Positions 43,774 to 51,962 of a stretch of 64,000 bases of DNA are shown piece by piece. The stretch is from Oscillospiraceae bacterium (lineage in GTDB: Bacteria > Bacillota > Clostridia > Saccharofermentanales > Fastidiosipilaceae). Location of the stretch: the NCBI GenBank assembly GCA_028704415.1, contig JAQWFM010000004.1:1-64000 (forward strand). Reading direction: 5' to 3'. The stretch's first letter is position 1. Every line of letters begins with the position of its first letter. The position numbers were made by a program, and so were the translations under genes. The notes beneath the pieces were generated by a model. It saw nothing but the letters and a program-made list of their open reading frames with translations. It was not told where the DNA came from and ran no database searches.

Positions 43774-44697
43774 ATGCTGCATGATCTTATTATTATCGGA
43801 GCCGGTCCCGCCGGGGCCAGCGCGGCTATTTATGCCGCCAGCCGGGGCTTAGCGGTGCTTTTATTAGAACAGCAAGCCGTAGGCGGGCTGATTGGTCAGG
43901 TATCGACTGTAACGCACTACGCGGCTATAGAGACCCATGAAACCGGCGCCAGTTTTGCCACACGGCTGCAAGCGCAATTAGTGGCTGCCGGGGTTCAGGT
44001 TTGTCTGGAGCCGGTCCGGCAAGTTAGCTTGGCCGCTCCGCTCAAAACCGTTCAAACCACAGCCAACACTTATCAGGCGCGCGCAGTCATCCTGGCTAAC
44101 GGCAGCACGGCCAATCGTCTGGCCATCCCTGGCGCAGCTACGCTGGACGGTCATGGCATGAATCTGAACGCCGCCCGTGAGGGCCAGGCTTACGCCGGAC
44201 ACAACTTATATGTGGTGGGCGGCGCGGATGGCGCCATAAAAGAGGCGCTCTACCTGGCTCAGTTTGCGCATAAACTGGTCGTCATCCATTTTGAAGATCA
44301 GCTAAGCGCAATCCCGCAATTTACCCGGCCTTTGCTGCAGTTGCCCAATCTGGAACTGCGGCTGCATACGCGCCTCACCGCAGTGGAAGGCGAAACTGCC
44401 CTTTCCCGCCTGCATCTGACAGATGAGCATAGTGGGCAAAGCCAGTGGCGCGATGACCCCGGCGCCGGTGTGTTTGTGTACACTGGTTCCACGCCTAATA
44501 CTGCTTTGTATCCTGAGCTCAAGCTAGATAAAGGCTACATCCCGGTCAATGAAAAGATGGAAACGGCGCTGCCCGGGGTATATGCAGCCGGCGATATCCG
44601 GGTCAAGCAAGTCCGCCAAGTCGCAACTGCAGTAGCCGACGGCGCCATTGCGGGCATTAACGCGGCGGCATTTATCCAGTCAGGCGCTCCCGCCTGA
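43774..44697 (+). CDS. Thioredoxin-reductase-like flavoprotein lacking the CxxC
   Basis: A 307-residue two-dinucleotide-domain flavoprotein. FAD motif 'IIGAGPAGASAAIYAASRG', NAD(P)H motif 'YVVGGADGAIKEALYLAQ', and terminal 'GVYAAGDIRVKQVRQVATAVADGA' are clear. Where thioredoxin reductases carry CATC, this protein reads LNAAREG, with no Cys nearby, so it cannot reduce thioredoxin by the usual path. It may be a ferredoxin/flavodoxin-NADP reductase-like or other electron-transfer enzyme. Its position beside the sulfur regulator suggests a role with persulfides, but this is inference. Confidence 0.85.
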   Translation: MLHDLIIIGAGPAGASAAIYAASRGLAVLLLEQQAVGGLIGQVSTVTHYAAIETHETGASFATRLQAQLVAAGVQVCLEPVRQVSLAAPLKTVQTTANTYQARAVILANGSTANRLAIPGAATLDGHGMNLNAAREGQAYAGHNLYVVGGADGAIKEALYLAQFAHKLVVIHFEDQLSAIPQFTRPLLQLPNLELRLHTRLTAVEGETALSRLHLTDEHSGQSQWRDDPGAGVFVYTGSTPNTALYPELKLDKGYIPVNEKMETALPGVYAAGDIRVKQVRQVATAVADGAIAGINAAAFIQSGAPA

Positions 44698-44795
44698 ACG
44701 AGACGCGTAGCAAGAGCAAAATCATAGCGCCAGGGCCAACTGGGGGGCTCTGATCCCGCCCCGGCTCAAGCTGCCGGCTGACTGATGATTGCGGC

Positions 44796-44824
44796 TTGTC
44801 AGTGGCCGCTACTATCTTTATAAT
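44796..44824 (+). promoter_or_regulatory. Promoter of tRNA-Leu
   Basis: TTGTCA, 17-base spacer, TATAAT; the tRNA begins 38 bases later. Confidence 0.8.
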
Positions 44825-44861
44825 GTACCTTGTGTCCCGGCGCTCCCGGTGCAAGGTATAT

Positions 44862-44944
44862 GCGGCCGTGGTGAAATTGGCAGACACGCTGGATTTAGGT
44901 TCCAGTGAGCAATCGTGCAGGTTCAACTCCTGTCGGCCGCACCA
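44862..44944 (+). tRNA. tRNA-Leu (anticodon TAG)
   Basis: 83 bases including encoded CCA. Acceptor GCGGCCG pairs with CGGCCGC, anticodon arm CTGGA-TTTAGGT-TCCAG gives the anticodon TAG (44896-44898), a long variable arm of class II is present, and the T arm is GCAGGTTCAACTCCTGT. Discriminator A. Reads CUA/CUG-type Leu codons. Confidence 0.97.
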
Positions 44945-44951
44945 AGTTTGT

Positions 44952-44998
44952 CAGGTTGAAATGAATGCAGCATCGTATTTGTTTCAACCTGTTTTTTG
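44952..44998 (+). terminator. Terminator after tRNA-Leu
   Basis: CAGGTTGAAA and TTTCAACCTG form a 10-base stem around a 20-base loop, followed by six T. Confidence 0.85.
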
Positions 44999-45178
44999 TG
45001 TTTTACGCAGCCATACCAGGCGGTCAAAACGCCAGGGCTTGCTCTAAATCCAGCCATAAAAACCGCTTTGTTATTGCTTGTCAAACACATTTTACATGAT
45101 AAAAACGGGTAATATCAAAACCCTTTGATAGCGAGAACACCTTCCTCAATATATTTTGGGAAAGCAGGAGGGCACTAT

Positions 45179-45733
45179 ATGGAGATTGGAACACAAATAA
45201 GAAAGCTGCGAACAGAAATGAAGCTGTCGCAAGAGGAATTAGCAGCTAAAATATTTGTCTCCCGACAAACAATTTCAAATTGGGAAAATGACAAGAATTA
45301 TCCGGATTTAAACAGTTTGGTACTATTAAGTTCTCTGTTTAGTGTCTCTCTTGACATACTAATTAAGGGAGATCTTGAAAAAATGGAATGGGAAATCAAG
45401 CGAGAAGACTTGCATCGGTTTAAGCGTGATGGTGCAAATTTTACTGTGTTGTTTTTATGCATGATGGTCCTACCGGTTCCGCTGGTGAAATGGGGGATAT
45501 ATCGGAGCTGGAATATGGGCCCTGCTTGCAGCTATCACCTTACTTTATGCAAGATTAATTGAAAAAAAAAAGAGTATGATATTCAGACCTACAAAGAAAT
45601 TATTGCTTTTTATGAGGGGAAAAGCCTGGGTGAGATTGAAAAAAATCGTGAGTACGGCAAACATCCCTGTCAAAAAGTGCTGTTAGCAATCGCTGCGGGT
45701 TTACTGACACTCGCAGTTGCGGCCGTTATGTAG
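45179..45733 (+). pseudogene. Frameshifted XRE-family regulator with membrane tail
   Basis: The first part, MEIGTQIRKLRTEMKLSQ onward, is a clear XRE helix-turn-helix ('EELAAKIFVSRQTISNWEND') and continues into a membrane helix. The frame ends early at 45560. The remaining family sequence is found in the two other frames: 'AGIWALLAAITLLYARLIEKKK' in the next frame, then, after a run of ten A at 45561-45570, 'EYDIQTYKEIIAFYEGKSL' to 'LLAIAAGLLTLAVAAVM', ending at 45733. Two frame changes are needed for the whole. The tract has lower GC than its neighbours, suggesting acquired DNA. A sequencing or assembly slip in the A run could explain one of them. Confidence 0.75.
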
Positions 45734-45828
45734 TTTATAATGTAATCTCGCAAGTTACTTGCTTATGTCATTTAAAGCTAAGCAGAATTTTATAAAAGCT
45801 GCAGCTATTTGGGCCTAAGGACATAAGC

Positions 45829-45875
45829 TAAAGTCATGTAAAGGAATTTGAATCCATACATGACTTTTGTTTTAT
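45829..45875 (+). terminator. Terminator after the broken regulator
   Basis: TAAAGTCATGTA and TACATGACTTT pair; the loop is 16 bases; TTGTTTT follows. Confidence 0.75.
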
Positions 45876-46157
45876 CTGTCAGGCGATTCCCGGTACTGAG
45901 CAGCCATCAGACCATTCTTTTCCAGCCGGAGTAAGAAAGGTTGTCAAGCTGCCAAGCTGAGACCTTGAATGAATCATACTGGCGCCTGAGCCCCTACCCT
46001 GGCCTTGGCTCACCGCGTGGCTAATGCCGGCAAAGGCTGGCGCATATGGCTTTTTTGCCGTTACTTGCCTAAAATGGCCTTGAGGGATTGAGCCCTCAGA
46101 CCTGAGTTGACGCAGGTAAAGCTTAACGCCGCATTATCTTCTGCAGGAGTAAAGTCC
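45876..46157. other. Gene-free stretch before the macro-domain gene
   Basis: About 280 bases. I see no gene, repeat or RNA. A ribosome binding site with a GTG start begins the macro-domain gene at its end. Confidence 0.4.
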
Positions 46158-46631
46158 GTGTCCTTTGTGATCATTCATCAGGATATCACGCAACTGGCAG
46201 TTGACGCCATAGTTAACGCCGCTAACCCGGAACTGCTAAGGGGGGACGGTGTCTGTGGCGCCATCTTCAGAGCCGCCGGCGCAACAAAGCTCCAGGCCGC
46301 CTGCCAAAAGCTAGCCCCCATCCAAACAGGCCAGGCGGTCATAACGCCAGGCTTTAACTTGGCCGCCAAGTACATCATCCACGCGGTCGGGCCGGTCTAC
46401 CAGCGGCAGGATCCGGCCCAAAGCGCCAGACTGCTTCGCCTGGCCTATACCAATTCGCTGCGCTTAGCGGTGGAATATAAGTGTGCCAGTATAGCGTTTC
46501 CGCTCATATCCAGCGGGGTCTATGGCTATCCTGCGGCATTGGCTCAGCAGGTAGCCGCGGCTGCTATTCAAGCGTTTTTGCGGGAGCATGAGCTTGAGGT
46601 AACGCTGGTCTTGTTTGACCGGCAAACCTAG
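46158..46631 (+). CDS. Macro-domain protein (ADP-ribose/O-acetyl-ADP-ribose hydrolase type)
   Basis: A 157-residue macro domain. The motif 'DAIVNAANPELLRGDGVCGAIFRAAG', in two parts, contains the catalytic-loop Asn and a Gly-rich loop (usual form GGGGVxxAIHxxAG, here GDGVCGAIFRAAG with Phe for the common His). 'PGFNLAAKYIIHAVGP' and 'SIAFPLISSGVYGYP' complete it. Such proteins remove or bind ADP-ribose. The start is taken as GTG at 46158, eight bases after CAGGAG; a longer ATG frame from 46107 would add poorly conserved residues. Confidence 0.88.
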   Translation: MSFVIIHQDITQLAVDAIVNAANPELLRGDGVCGAIFRAAGATKLQAACQKLAPIQTGQAVITPGFNLAAKYIIHAVGPVYQRQDPAQSARLLRLAYTNSLRLAVEYKCASIAFPLISSGVYGYPAALAQQVAAAAIQAFLREHELEVTLVLFDRQT

Positions 46632-46746
46632 CCCGGGGCGCCAATATAGCGGTATGCTTACCTAAGCCACACTGACCTTTATGGGTTAGTGCAAAACACT
46701 AAACCAGATCAACTGCTATAGCATAATGATGAAGAGGTATACTAGT

Positions 46747-47172
46747 ATGACTACGGATTCGCCCATTAAGTTAAATTCGTTTACACTGGATTGTCTGCAG
46801 GCCCAGAAACTCGCTGCCTTTTACGCGCGCTTGCTGCAATGGGAGGTTGTGTACACAGACAATGACTATGCCGTGGCCGCGCCGCCCCGGACCGCCCTGG
46901 GCGCGTATCCGGGGCTGACCTTCCAGAGCAATCCGGATTATCTGGCGCCGGTCTGGCCGGAAACCGCTGACTGCCAGCAGCAAATGGCTCATCTGGATTT
47001 TGCGGTAGCCGATATGACGCTAGCGGTGCAGACCGCCCTAGACTGCGGGGCCAGGCTGGCACCGGTCCAGTTTTCAGACCAATGGACGGTCATGTTTGAC
47101 CCCAGCGGTCATCCCTTTTGCCTATGCTTACTGCCGCAGCTGTTTAACTCCGCGGATTTTGCCCTGCGCTAA
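46747..47172 (+). CDS. VOC-family (glyoxalase-like) protein
   Basis: A 141-residue VOC protein: 'LNSFTLDCLQAQKLAAFYARLLQWEV' in two parts at the start, 'QMAHLDFAVADMTLAVQTALDCGARL' in the second half and 'VMFDPSGHPFCLCLLP' at the end. The typical metal ligands are partial (no Glu in the third strand). Role unknown. ATG at 46747 follows GAGG by nine bases. Confidence 0.82.
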   Translation: MTTDSPIKLNSFTLDCLQAQKLAAFYARLLQWEVVYTDNDYAVAAPPRTALGAYPGLTFQSNPDYLAPVWPETADCQQQMAHLDFAVADMTLAVQTALDCGARLAPVQFSDQWTVMFDPSGHPFCLCLLPQLFNSADFALR

Positions 47173-47337
47173 ACTGAGCAACGACGGTAGCCGCCAAGCC
47201 CGCAGATCAAAGACCTGAATCTTGGCTGCTGCCGTTACTTTTATATATGGTGGCATTGGGAACGTACATACTCCTGAGGATGATTAACGAACAACACATT
47301 TATGCTGTTTGCAATTCATTTTAAAGGGAGTTTTTTT

Positions 47338-47505
47338 ATGCCACAAACAAAATTTCAGGCATTCATTTTTAGCTTAATCATGGTTGGCGTAATGGCATGT
47401 CTGATGTGCCCCGCAATGAGTTTCGTGGCTACCCTGTTATTTAATGAGATCAATAAAAATTTCATAGCCATATGGCTGCAAACAGCTGCGCTGATCTTTC
47501 TATAG
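47338..47505 (+). CDS. Short membrane protein, possibly a truncated DUF2798 protein
   Basis: A 55-residue product (MPQTKFQAFIFSLIMVGVMA onward) with two hydrophobic stretches. It resembles the first half of DUF2798 proteins (start, membrane helix, then 'NFIAIWLQTA'), but ends before the conserved 'AFPxxxxxxP' region, so it may be a truncated copy. AAAGGGAG stands seven T before ATG. Confidence 0.5.
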   Translation: MPQTKFQAFIFSLIMVGVMACLMCPAMSFVATLLFNEINKNFIAIWLQTAALIFL

Positions 47506-47681
47506 ATCATTTGCCGTGAGATACAGCTGTCCGTTCAGGTTTTGTGGCATAATCTAGCTAACGCGAAGTGTCAGCCGCCGCGGCGGCCTGCCGTCAGACG
47601 GCAAGCGTCGTGGCAGACGCACCCAGTTTTGCTATCCCCCGTTTCCGGCTTGCCGCCGGTACCGTTACAAGGAGCAGTATT

Positions 47682-48536
47682 ATGTTTGAGCAGCTGACTA
47701 TTGCCCATCCCGCCCAAGCCATTAAGCTCCAGGATTTTGATCCTGATGAAACCCTGGAGCTCAGTAAGGAAACCGTCAAACCGCTGATGAAAGATCTGCG
47801 CAAGCGCTTTGCCCGCTGTCAGGAAAAGCTTTATGCCGCTAAAGACTATGCGCTTTTGCTGGTACTGCAGGGCATGGACTGCAGTGGTAAAGATGGTACC
47901 GTAAAAAAAGTCTTATATGGGATTAACCCTAATGGTTTTTACGTTCAGGCCTTTAAAGAGCCGACCCCCCTGGAATTAGGGCATGACTACTTATGGCGGG
48001 TACACCAAAAAGCACCAGCTAAAGGGCAGATTGGTATATTTAATCGCTCCTATTATGAGGACGTACTGGTGACCAGGGTCCACGGAACCATAGATGATGC
48101 CGTAGCCCAGCGCCGGTTTGCGGAAATTCGCAATTTTGAGCAATACCTGACGGACAATCATACGATCGTGCTAAAATTCTTTTTGCATATCTCTAAAGAC
48201 TTTCAAAAAGAAAAACTGGACGACCGGCTCACTCACCCAGATAAAAACTGGAAGTTTTCTGAGGCGGATTTACGGGAACGCCAATATTGGGAGCATTATC
48301 AGCGCTATTATGAAGATGTCCTGAATAACTGCAGCACCGCTAACGCACCCTGGTACATTGTGCCGGCGGATCGCCGCTGGTTCCGTAACTATATGATTTT
48401 GGACACAATTGTCACGGCACTGGAGGGGCTGGATTTGCACTACCCCACCTTGCAAGGCAATGTGGATAAACTGATTAAAGAGCTCAAGCACAGCGATAAA
48501 GCCAAGCCGCTGCCTAAAGCAGCTGACCAGGCTTAA
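47682..48536 (+). CDS. ppk2: Polyphosphate kinase 2 family protein
   Basis: A 284-residue PPK2, a P-loop kinase using polyphosphate to phosphorylate nucleotides. Walker A 'GMDCSGKDGTVKKVL', 'IFNRSYYEDVLVTRVHG' as Walker B, lid region 'DDRLTHPDKNWKFSEADLRERQYWEHY' in two parts, and 'APWYIVPADRRWFRNYMI'. The single-domain length suits class I or III. ATG at 47682 has AAGGAG. The stop overlaps the convergent MbfA-like gene by four bases. Confidence 0.93.
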   Translation: MFEQLTIAHPAQAIKLQDFDPDETLELSKETVKPLMKDLRKRFARCQEKLYAAKDYALLLVLQGMDCSGKDGTVKKVLYGINPNGFYVQAFKEPTPLELGHDYLWRVHQKAPAKGQIGIFNRSYYEDVLVTRVHGTIDDAVAQRRFAEIRNFEQYLTDNHTIVLKFFLHISKDFQKEKLDDRLTHPDKNWKFSEADLRERQYWEHYQRYYEDVLNNCSTANAPWYIVPADRRWFRNYMILDTIVTALEGLDLHYPTLQGNVDKLIKELKHSDKAKPLPKAADQA

Positions 48537-49402
48537 AGGTCAATGCCCAAAACTTGCTTGACCAGCAGGCCAATTCCAAAAGAAATACAGGCCACCCCCA
48601 GGCTGATCCCCACCATGGTGAGGAAGTTTTTCCGGAAGGGGCGGCCCTTAGCTACCGAAATGTAATAGTTGAAGGCGGCAATAATGAGTACGGCTAAAAG
48701 CAAAGTCAGGCACAAAGCTCCCAGATAAGCCGGAGCCGGCATTAGCAGAAACGGCAGGATCAAAATAGCCACAGTCAACAGATAGGCCGCCCCAGTGTAA
48801 AGGGCAGAACGCCTGGCATTTTTGTTGCCGGCTTCACGGGAAGACAGATAGCCTGAGGCGGTCATAGATAAGGTAGCGGATACACCGGTGATTAAGCCTG
48901 CCATAGCAATGACCTGGGTATTTTGCATGGCTAAGGTGTAACCGGCTAAGGCGCCGGTCAATTCAACCAGCGCGTCATTCATGCCCAAAACCATATCACC
49001 CACATAGTGCAGCCGCTCTTCATCCAGGATACTGATCAGCTTTTGTTCATGCTGTTCTTCCTCAGCTATAATTTGCTTTAGCTCGGGAAAGGTCTCCAGA
49101 TTAGCCTGGTAACAGGCAATCGTCTTATCCTCTCCTCCCTCCAGCCATTTAAGGGCAAAGGTGTAACCTAACACCCGCGCCAGCAGCCGATAACAGGTCA
49201 TTTTAAACCGGTTAAGCTGAATGGAGGAGCCGGTATGGGCTGCAAATACAGCCGCGTGCCGCTCCTCCTCCGCCGCAATTGCCAGCAGCGTGGCCCGATC
49301 TTGCTTGTGCTTGACTTGCCCGGCTACCGCCCGGTACAGGGCGGCGCCTTCCGCTTCAGCCCGCTGAATTTTGACCCAGTCTTTCCTATTGGTTTGCCGC
49401 AT
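48533..49402 (-). CDS. Ferritin-like/VIT1 fusion protein (MbfA-type iron/manganese exporter)
   Basis: A 289-residue protein. The N-terminal half is a rubrerythrin/ferritin-like four-helix bundle with metal-binding Glu/His ('EAEGAALYRAVAGQV', 'EERHAAVFAAH', 'EEEQHEQKLI'). The second half is a VIT1/CCC1 transporter of four or five helices ('GDMVLGMNDALVELTGALAGYTLAM' in two parts, 'SMTASGYLSSREA'). MbfA of Bradyrhizobium exports iron by this architecture. It starts 12 bases after the GH2 stop on the same strand and may be read with it. Confidence 0.88.
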   Translation of the reverse strand: MRQTNRKDWVKIQRAEAEGAALYRAVAGQVKHKQDRATLLAIAAEEERHAAVFAAHTGSSIQLNRFKMTCYRLLARVLGYTFALKWLEGGEDKTIACYQANLETFPELKQIIAEEEQHEQKLISILDEERLHYVGDMVLGMNDALVELTGALAGYTLAMQNTQVIAMAGLITGVSATLSMTASGYLSSREAGNKNARRSALYTGAAYLLTVAILILPFLLMPAPAYLGALCLTLLLAVLIIAAFNYYISVAKGRPFRKNFLTMVGISLGVACISFGIGLLVKQVLGIDL

Positions 49403-49414
49403 ATCAGTCCATCC

Positions 49415-51853
49415 TTACAAGCGCAGACTAAAACTCCCCCACTCTTCAGTACTTGCGGTCAAAATGACCGGCGCTGAGCTTGGAGACTCAGTAGCGGTAC
49501 AGCTGACATAGGCTATCAGGTGACCGCCAAAGCTGCTGCGATATTGTGCCTGATAATCAGTATAGTCGGCCAAATCGCCATTTTCCAGTCCCAACAGCTT
49601 GCCAGGACCCGCAACACTGACGTGCACGCGGACCCGGCCTTCGGTCACTGGATTACCCAGCGCATCGCAAACCTGAACTTCCACTTGACAAATACCGTCA
49701 GACATAGCTGCTGATGGGCTTAGCGCCGTCTCCGGCTGCCACTTGGTCAGCTTCAGGCCAACCGCCGGACCACTGGTTTCCAGACGGTCAATCACCACAG
49801 CGGTATTTGAATCCTTAGCAAAAGCAGCGGCCTCCAGCGTGCCGGCCTGATAGTCTAACACCCAGGCAAGATACCCGATCTTGGGATCTGGCTTTGCAAG
49901 AGCCTCTAATTTGCGGCCATTTAGCGTCAGGCTAAGCTGAGACTGATTGGTAAAAGCATAGACCAGTACCTTTTGGCCGGGGCGGTAATTCCAACTGCGA
50001 CGGGGGCGGTAATCATGGGTGATGATTTCAGGGATCTGCTCCTCTGTAGCATCCCAGGCTCTGGTTAACAAGTGGAGCACCGGTTCTTTAGCCCAAAGGC
50101 TGTGCCTGAAATAGGCCGCGCCCTTTTTAAAGCCGGCCAGGGTCAGGAGACCCGCAGCGGAGCCATGCACCGGCCAACCGGGAGCTTCGCCCAGATAATC
50201 AATCCCGGTCCATAAAAACTGCCCCGCAACGTAGGGGCGCTGCTGATCAGCCTGCCAGGCTTCATAGCTGTGAGCGTTCTCACTGCCCACAAATGTTTTG
50301 TCCGGAAACCGCTGGTGATCCTGGTCATAAAACTGTTCTTTATAGTTATAACCTACTAAGCTGAAGGGCTCCAGGAAACCAACCTGGCTGGACAGCTCCG
50401 GGAAGGCGGCGGCAATGGTAGCCGGGCGGTAAGGATCCTCTTGCTGCACCAGCCTGGCCAGGTCGCTGGCTAAGGCTGCCAGGCGGCTGGCATTGGGGCG
50501 GTCCGGATTATACTGCCGTTCGGCTTCAGGTTTATTGGCATCATTGTTACCGGTCATACTCTGGAATTCCGGGTGGCAATAGGGATCATTAGGATAATCA
50601 ATTTCATTTCCCACGCTCCAGGCAATGACACTGGGGTGATTGCGGTCCCGCCGCACCCAGTCACGCACATCCCGGGCATGCCAGTCCGGATAAGCTTCAT
50701 AATAGCCCTGATGTTTAGGCGGATAGACATTATGTCCGGTGGACCATTTGTTTTTAGGGCCTTCCCATTCATCAAAGATTTCATCCATCACCAGGAAGCC
50801 CAGGCGGTCACACAATTCATAGAGTTGGGGCAGATGCGGATTGTGGCTCATCCGGATCGCGTTGCAGCCCAGGCTTTTCAAAGTTTCCAACCGGCGCAGC
50901 CAGACAGAGGGGTAGACTGCCGCCCCCAGACAGCCGGCATCGTGATGAACACAAACACCTTTTAACTTAGTGGGGTGACCGTTTAGCAGCAGGCCGCGGT
51001 CCGGACTAAACTCAAGGGTGCTTAAGCCTACCGTCAGCTGGGTTTGGCTTTGGAAGTCCGGGCTTTTAAGCTCCAGCGTCAAATCATACAGCCAGGGCGT
51101 TTGCGGCTGCCACAGCAGCGGCGCCTGCACGTCGCCCTTCAGGGTGATGGTCCTGGTTTCGCCGGCTGCCAGGGTAAACGAGCTCGTCACGGCTGAGCTG
51201 GCCCCGGTTTCAGGGCCGTCAGGCTGAGCTCCCCTGGGCTCGGGCTTAAGTAACGTATTCAGGCTGCAGGCCTGCTCCTGCTGGCTGAGATTGGCGACTT
51301 CGGCCTGAATGACATATTCAGCCTTAGCCGCGGAGACCTTTGTGCAGTGAAAATAGACGCCGTCATGTACCAGCTGCAGCAGGGGGCGAAGCAGAAGTTT
51401 GACCGGACGGTAAATCCCGGAACCGGTAAACCAGCGGGAATCCGCTATATCCTGATGATCAACCCGGACGCTGATCTCCAGGCTGCAGCCGGGGTCCACA
51501 AACGGCGAGATGTCATAGTACTGCGGGATATAGCCGTTGGGCCGCTGGCCCAGATAATAGCTGTTAACCCAGATCTGCGCGTTTTTGTAAATGCCCTCAA
51601 ATAGCAGACTGCAGCTTTGGGTTTTGGGATCAAAGTCCGGGCCGGGATTCAGCGTCAGGCGATACCAGCCGATACCGCCTTCAAGATAGCCGGTACCGCT
51701 GGAGCAGCTGCGGGAGAAGGGTTGGGTAACCGACCAATCGTGCGGCAGATCCACTTGCTCCCAGCTTTCATCCTTATACCATTTTTGCCAGGCGTCCGGG
51801 CAGTCACCTAAGTGAAAGCGCCAGCCTGAATTCAGATATTGTTCAGTTTCCAT
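49415..51853 (-). CDS. Glycoside hydrolase family 2 (beta-galactosidase-like)
   Basis: An 812-residue GH2. N-terminal jelly-roll ('DLPHDWSVTQPFSRSCSSGTGYLEGGIGWYR', shared motifs in parts), an Ig-like domain, then the TIM barrel with acid/base Glu in 'WSVGNEIDY' and the nucleophile Glu in 'VGSENAHSYEAW'. The C-terminal region is a further Ig-type domain. No signal peptide is seen, so it works in the cytoplasm on imported oligosaccharide. Beta-galactosidase is likeliest; beta-glucuronidase or mannosidase activity is possible. ATG at 51853 follows AAGGA by seven bases. Confidence 0.92.
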   Translation of the reverse strand: METEQYLNSGWRFHLGDCPDAWQKWYKDESWEQVDLPHDWSVTQPFSRSCSSGTGYLEGGIGWYRLTLNPGPDFDPKTQSCSLLFEGIYKNAQIWVNSYYLGQRPNGYIPQYYDISPFVDPGCSLEISVRVDHQDIADSRWFTGSGIYRPVKLLLRPLLQLVHDGVYFHCTKVSAAKAEYVIQAEVANLSQQEQACSLNTLLKPEPRGAQPDGPETGASSAVTSSFTLAAGETRTITLKGDVQAPLLWQPQTPWLYDLTLELKSPDFQSQTQLTVGLSTLEFSPDRGLLLNGHPTKLKGVCVHHDAGCLGAAVYPSVWLRRLETLKSLGCNAIRMSHNPHLPQLYELCDRLGFLVMDEIFDEWEGPKNKWSTGHNVYPPKHQGYYEAYPDWHARDVRDWVRRDRNHPSVIAWSVGNEIDYPNDPYCHPEFQSMTGNNDANKPEAERQYNPDRPNASRLAALASDLARLVQQEDPYRPATIAAAFPELSSQVGFLEPFSLVGYNYKEQFYDQDHQRFPDKTFVGSENAHSYEAWQADQQRPYVAGQFLWTGIDYLGEAPGWPVHGSAAGLLTLAGFKKGAAYFRHSLWAKEPVLHLLTRAWDATEEQIPEIITHDYRPRRSWNYRPGQKVLVYAFTNQSQLSLTLNGRKLEALAKPDPKIGYLAWVLDYQAGTLEAAAFAKDSNTAVVIDRLETSGPAVGLKLTKWQPETALSPSAAMSDGICQVEVQVCDALGNPVTEGRVRVHVSVAGPGKLLGLENGDLADYTDYQAQYRSSFGGHLIAYVSCTATESPSSAPVILTASTEEWGSFSLRL

Positions 51854-51877
51854 CTTTCTATCCTTAATTATCATAAA

Positions 51878-51906
51878 TGCCCGGCACCAAAGCTTGATGC
51901 CTGGCA
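51878..51906 (-). repeat. Inverted repeat before the GH2 gene
   Basis: TGCCCGGCACCAAAGC and a matching TTGATGCCTGGCA form a stem with mismatches between the binding-protein and GH2 genes. It may act as an mRNA stabiliser or partial terminator that lets the upstream binding-protein gene be expressed more strongly. Confidence 0.5.
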
Positions 51907-51962
51907 CTTTCTTGCCGGCAGACCATTATATTCAGCTGCCGCAAGTTGAACCTTTTAACCGG

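Noticed and set aside
47568-47600. GC-rich palindromes before ppk2 as a mobile-element end
   Set aside because: They are simple GCC/GGC runs with no matching partner copy or transposase nearby.
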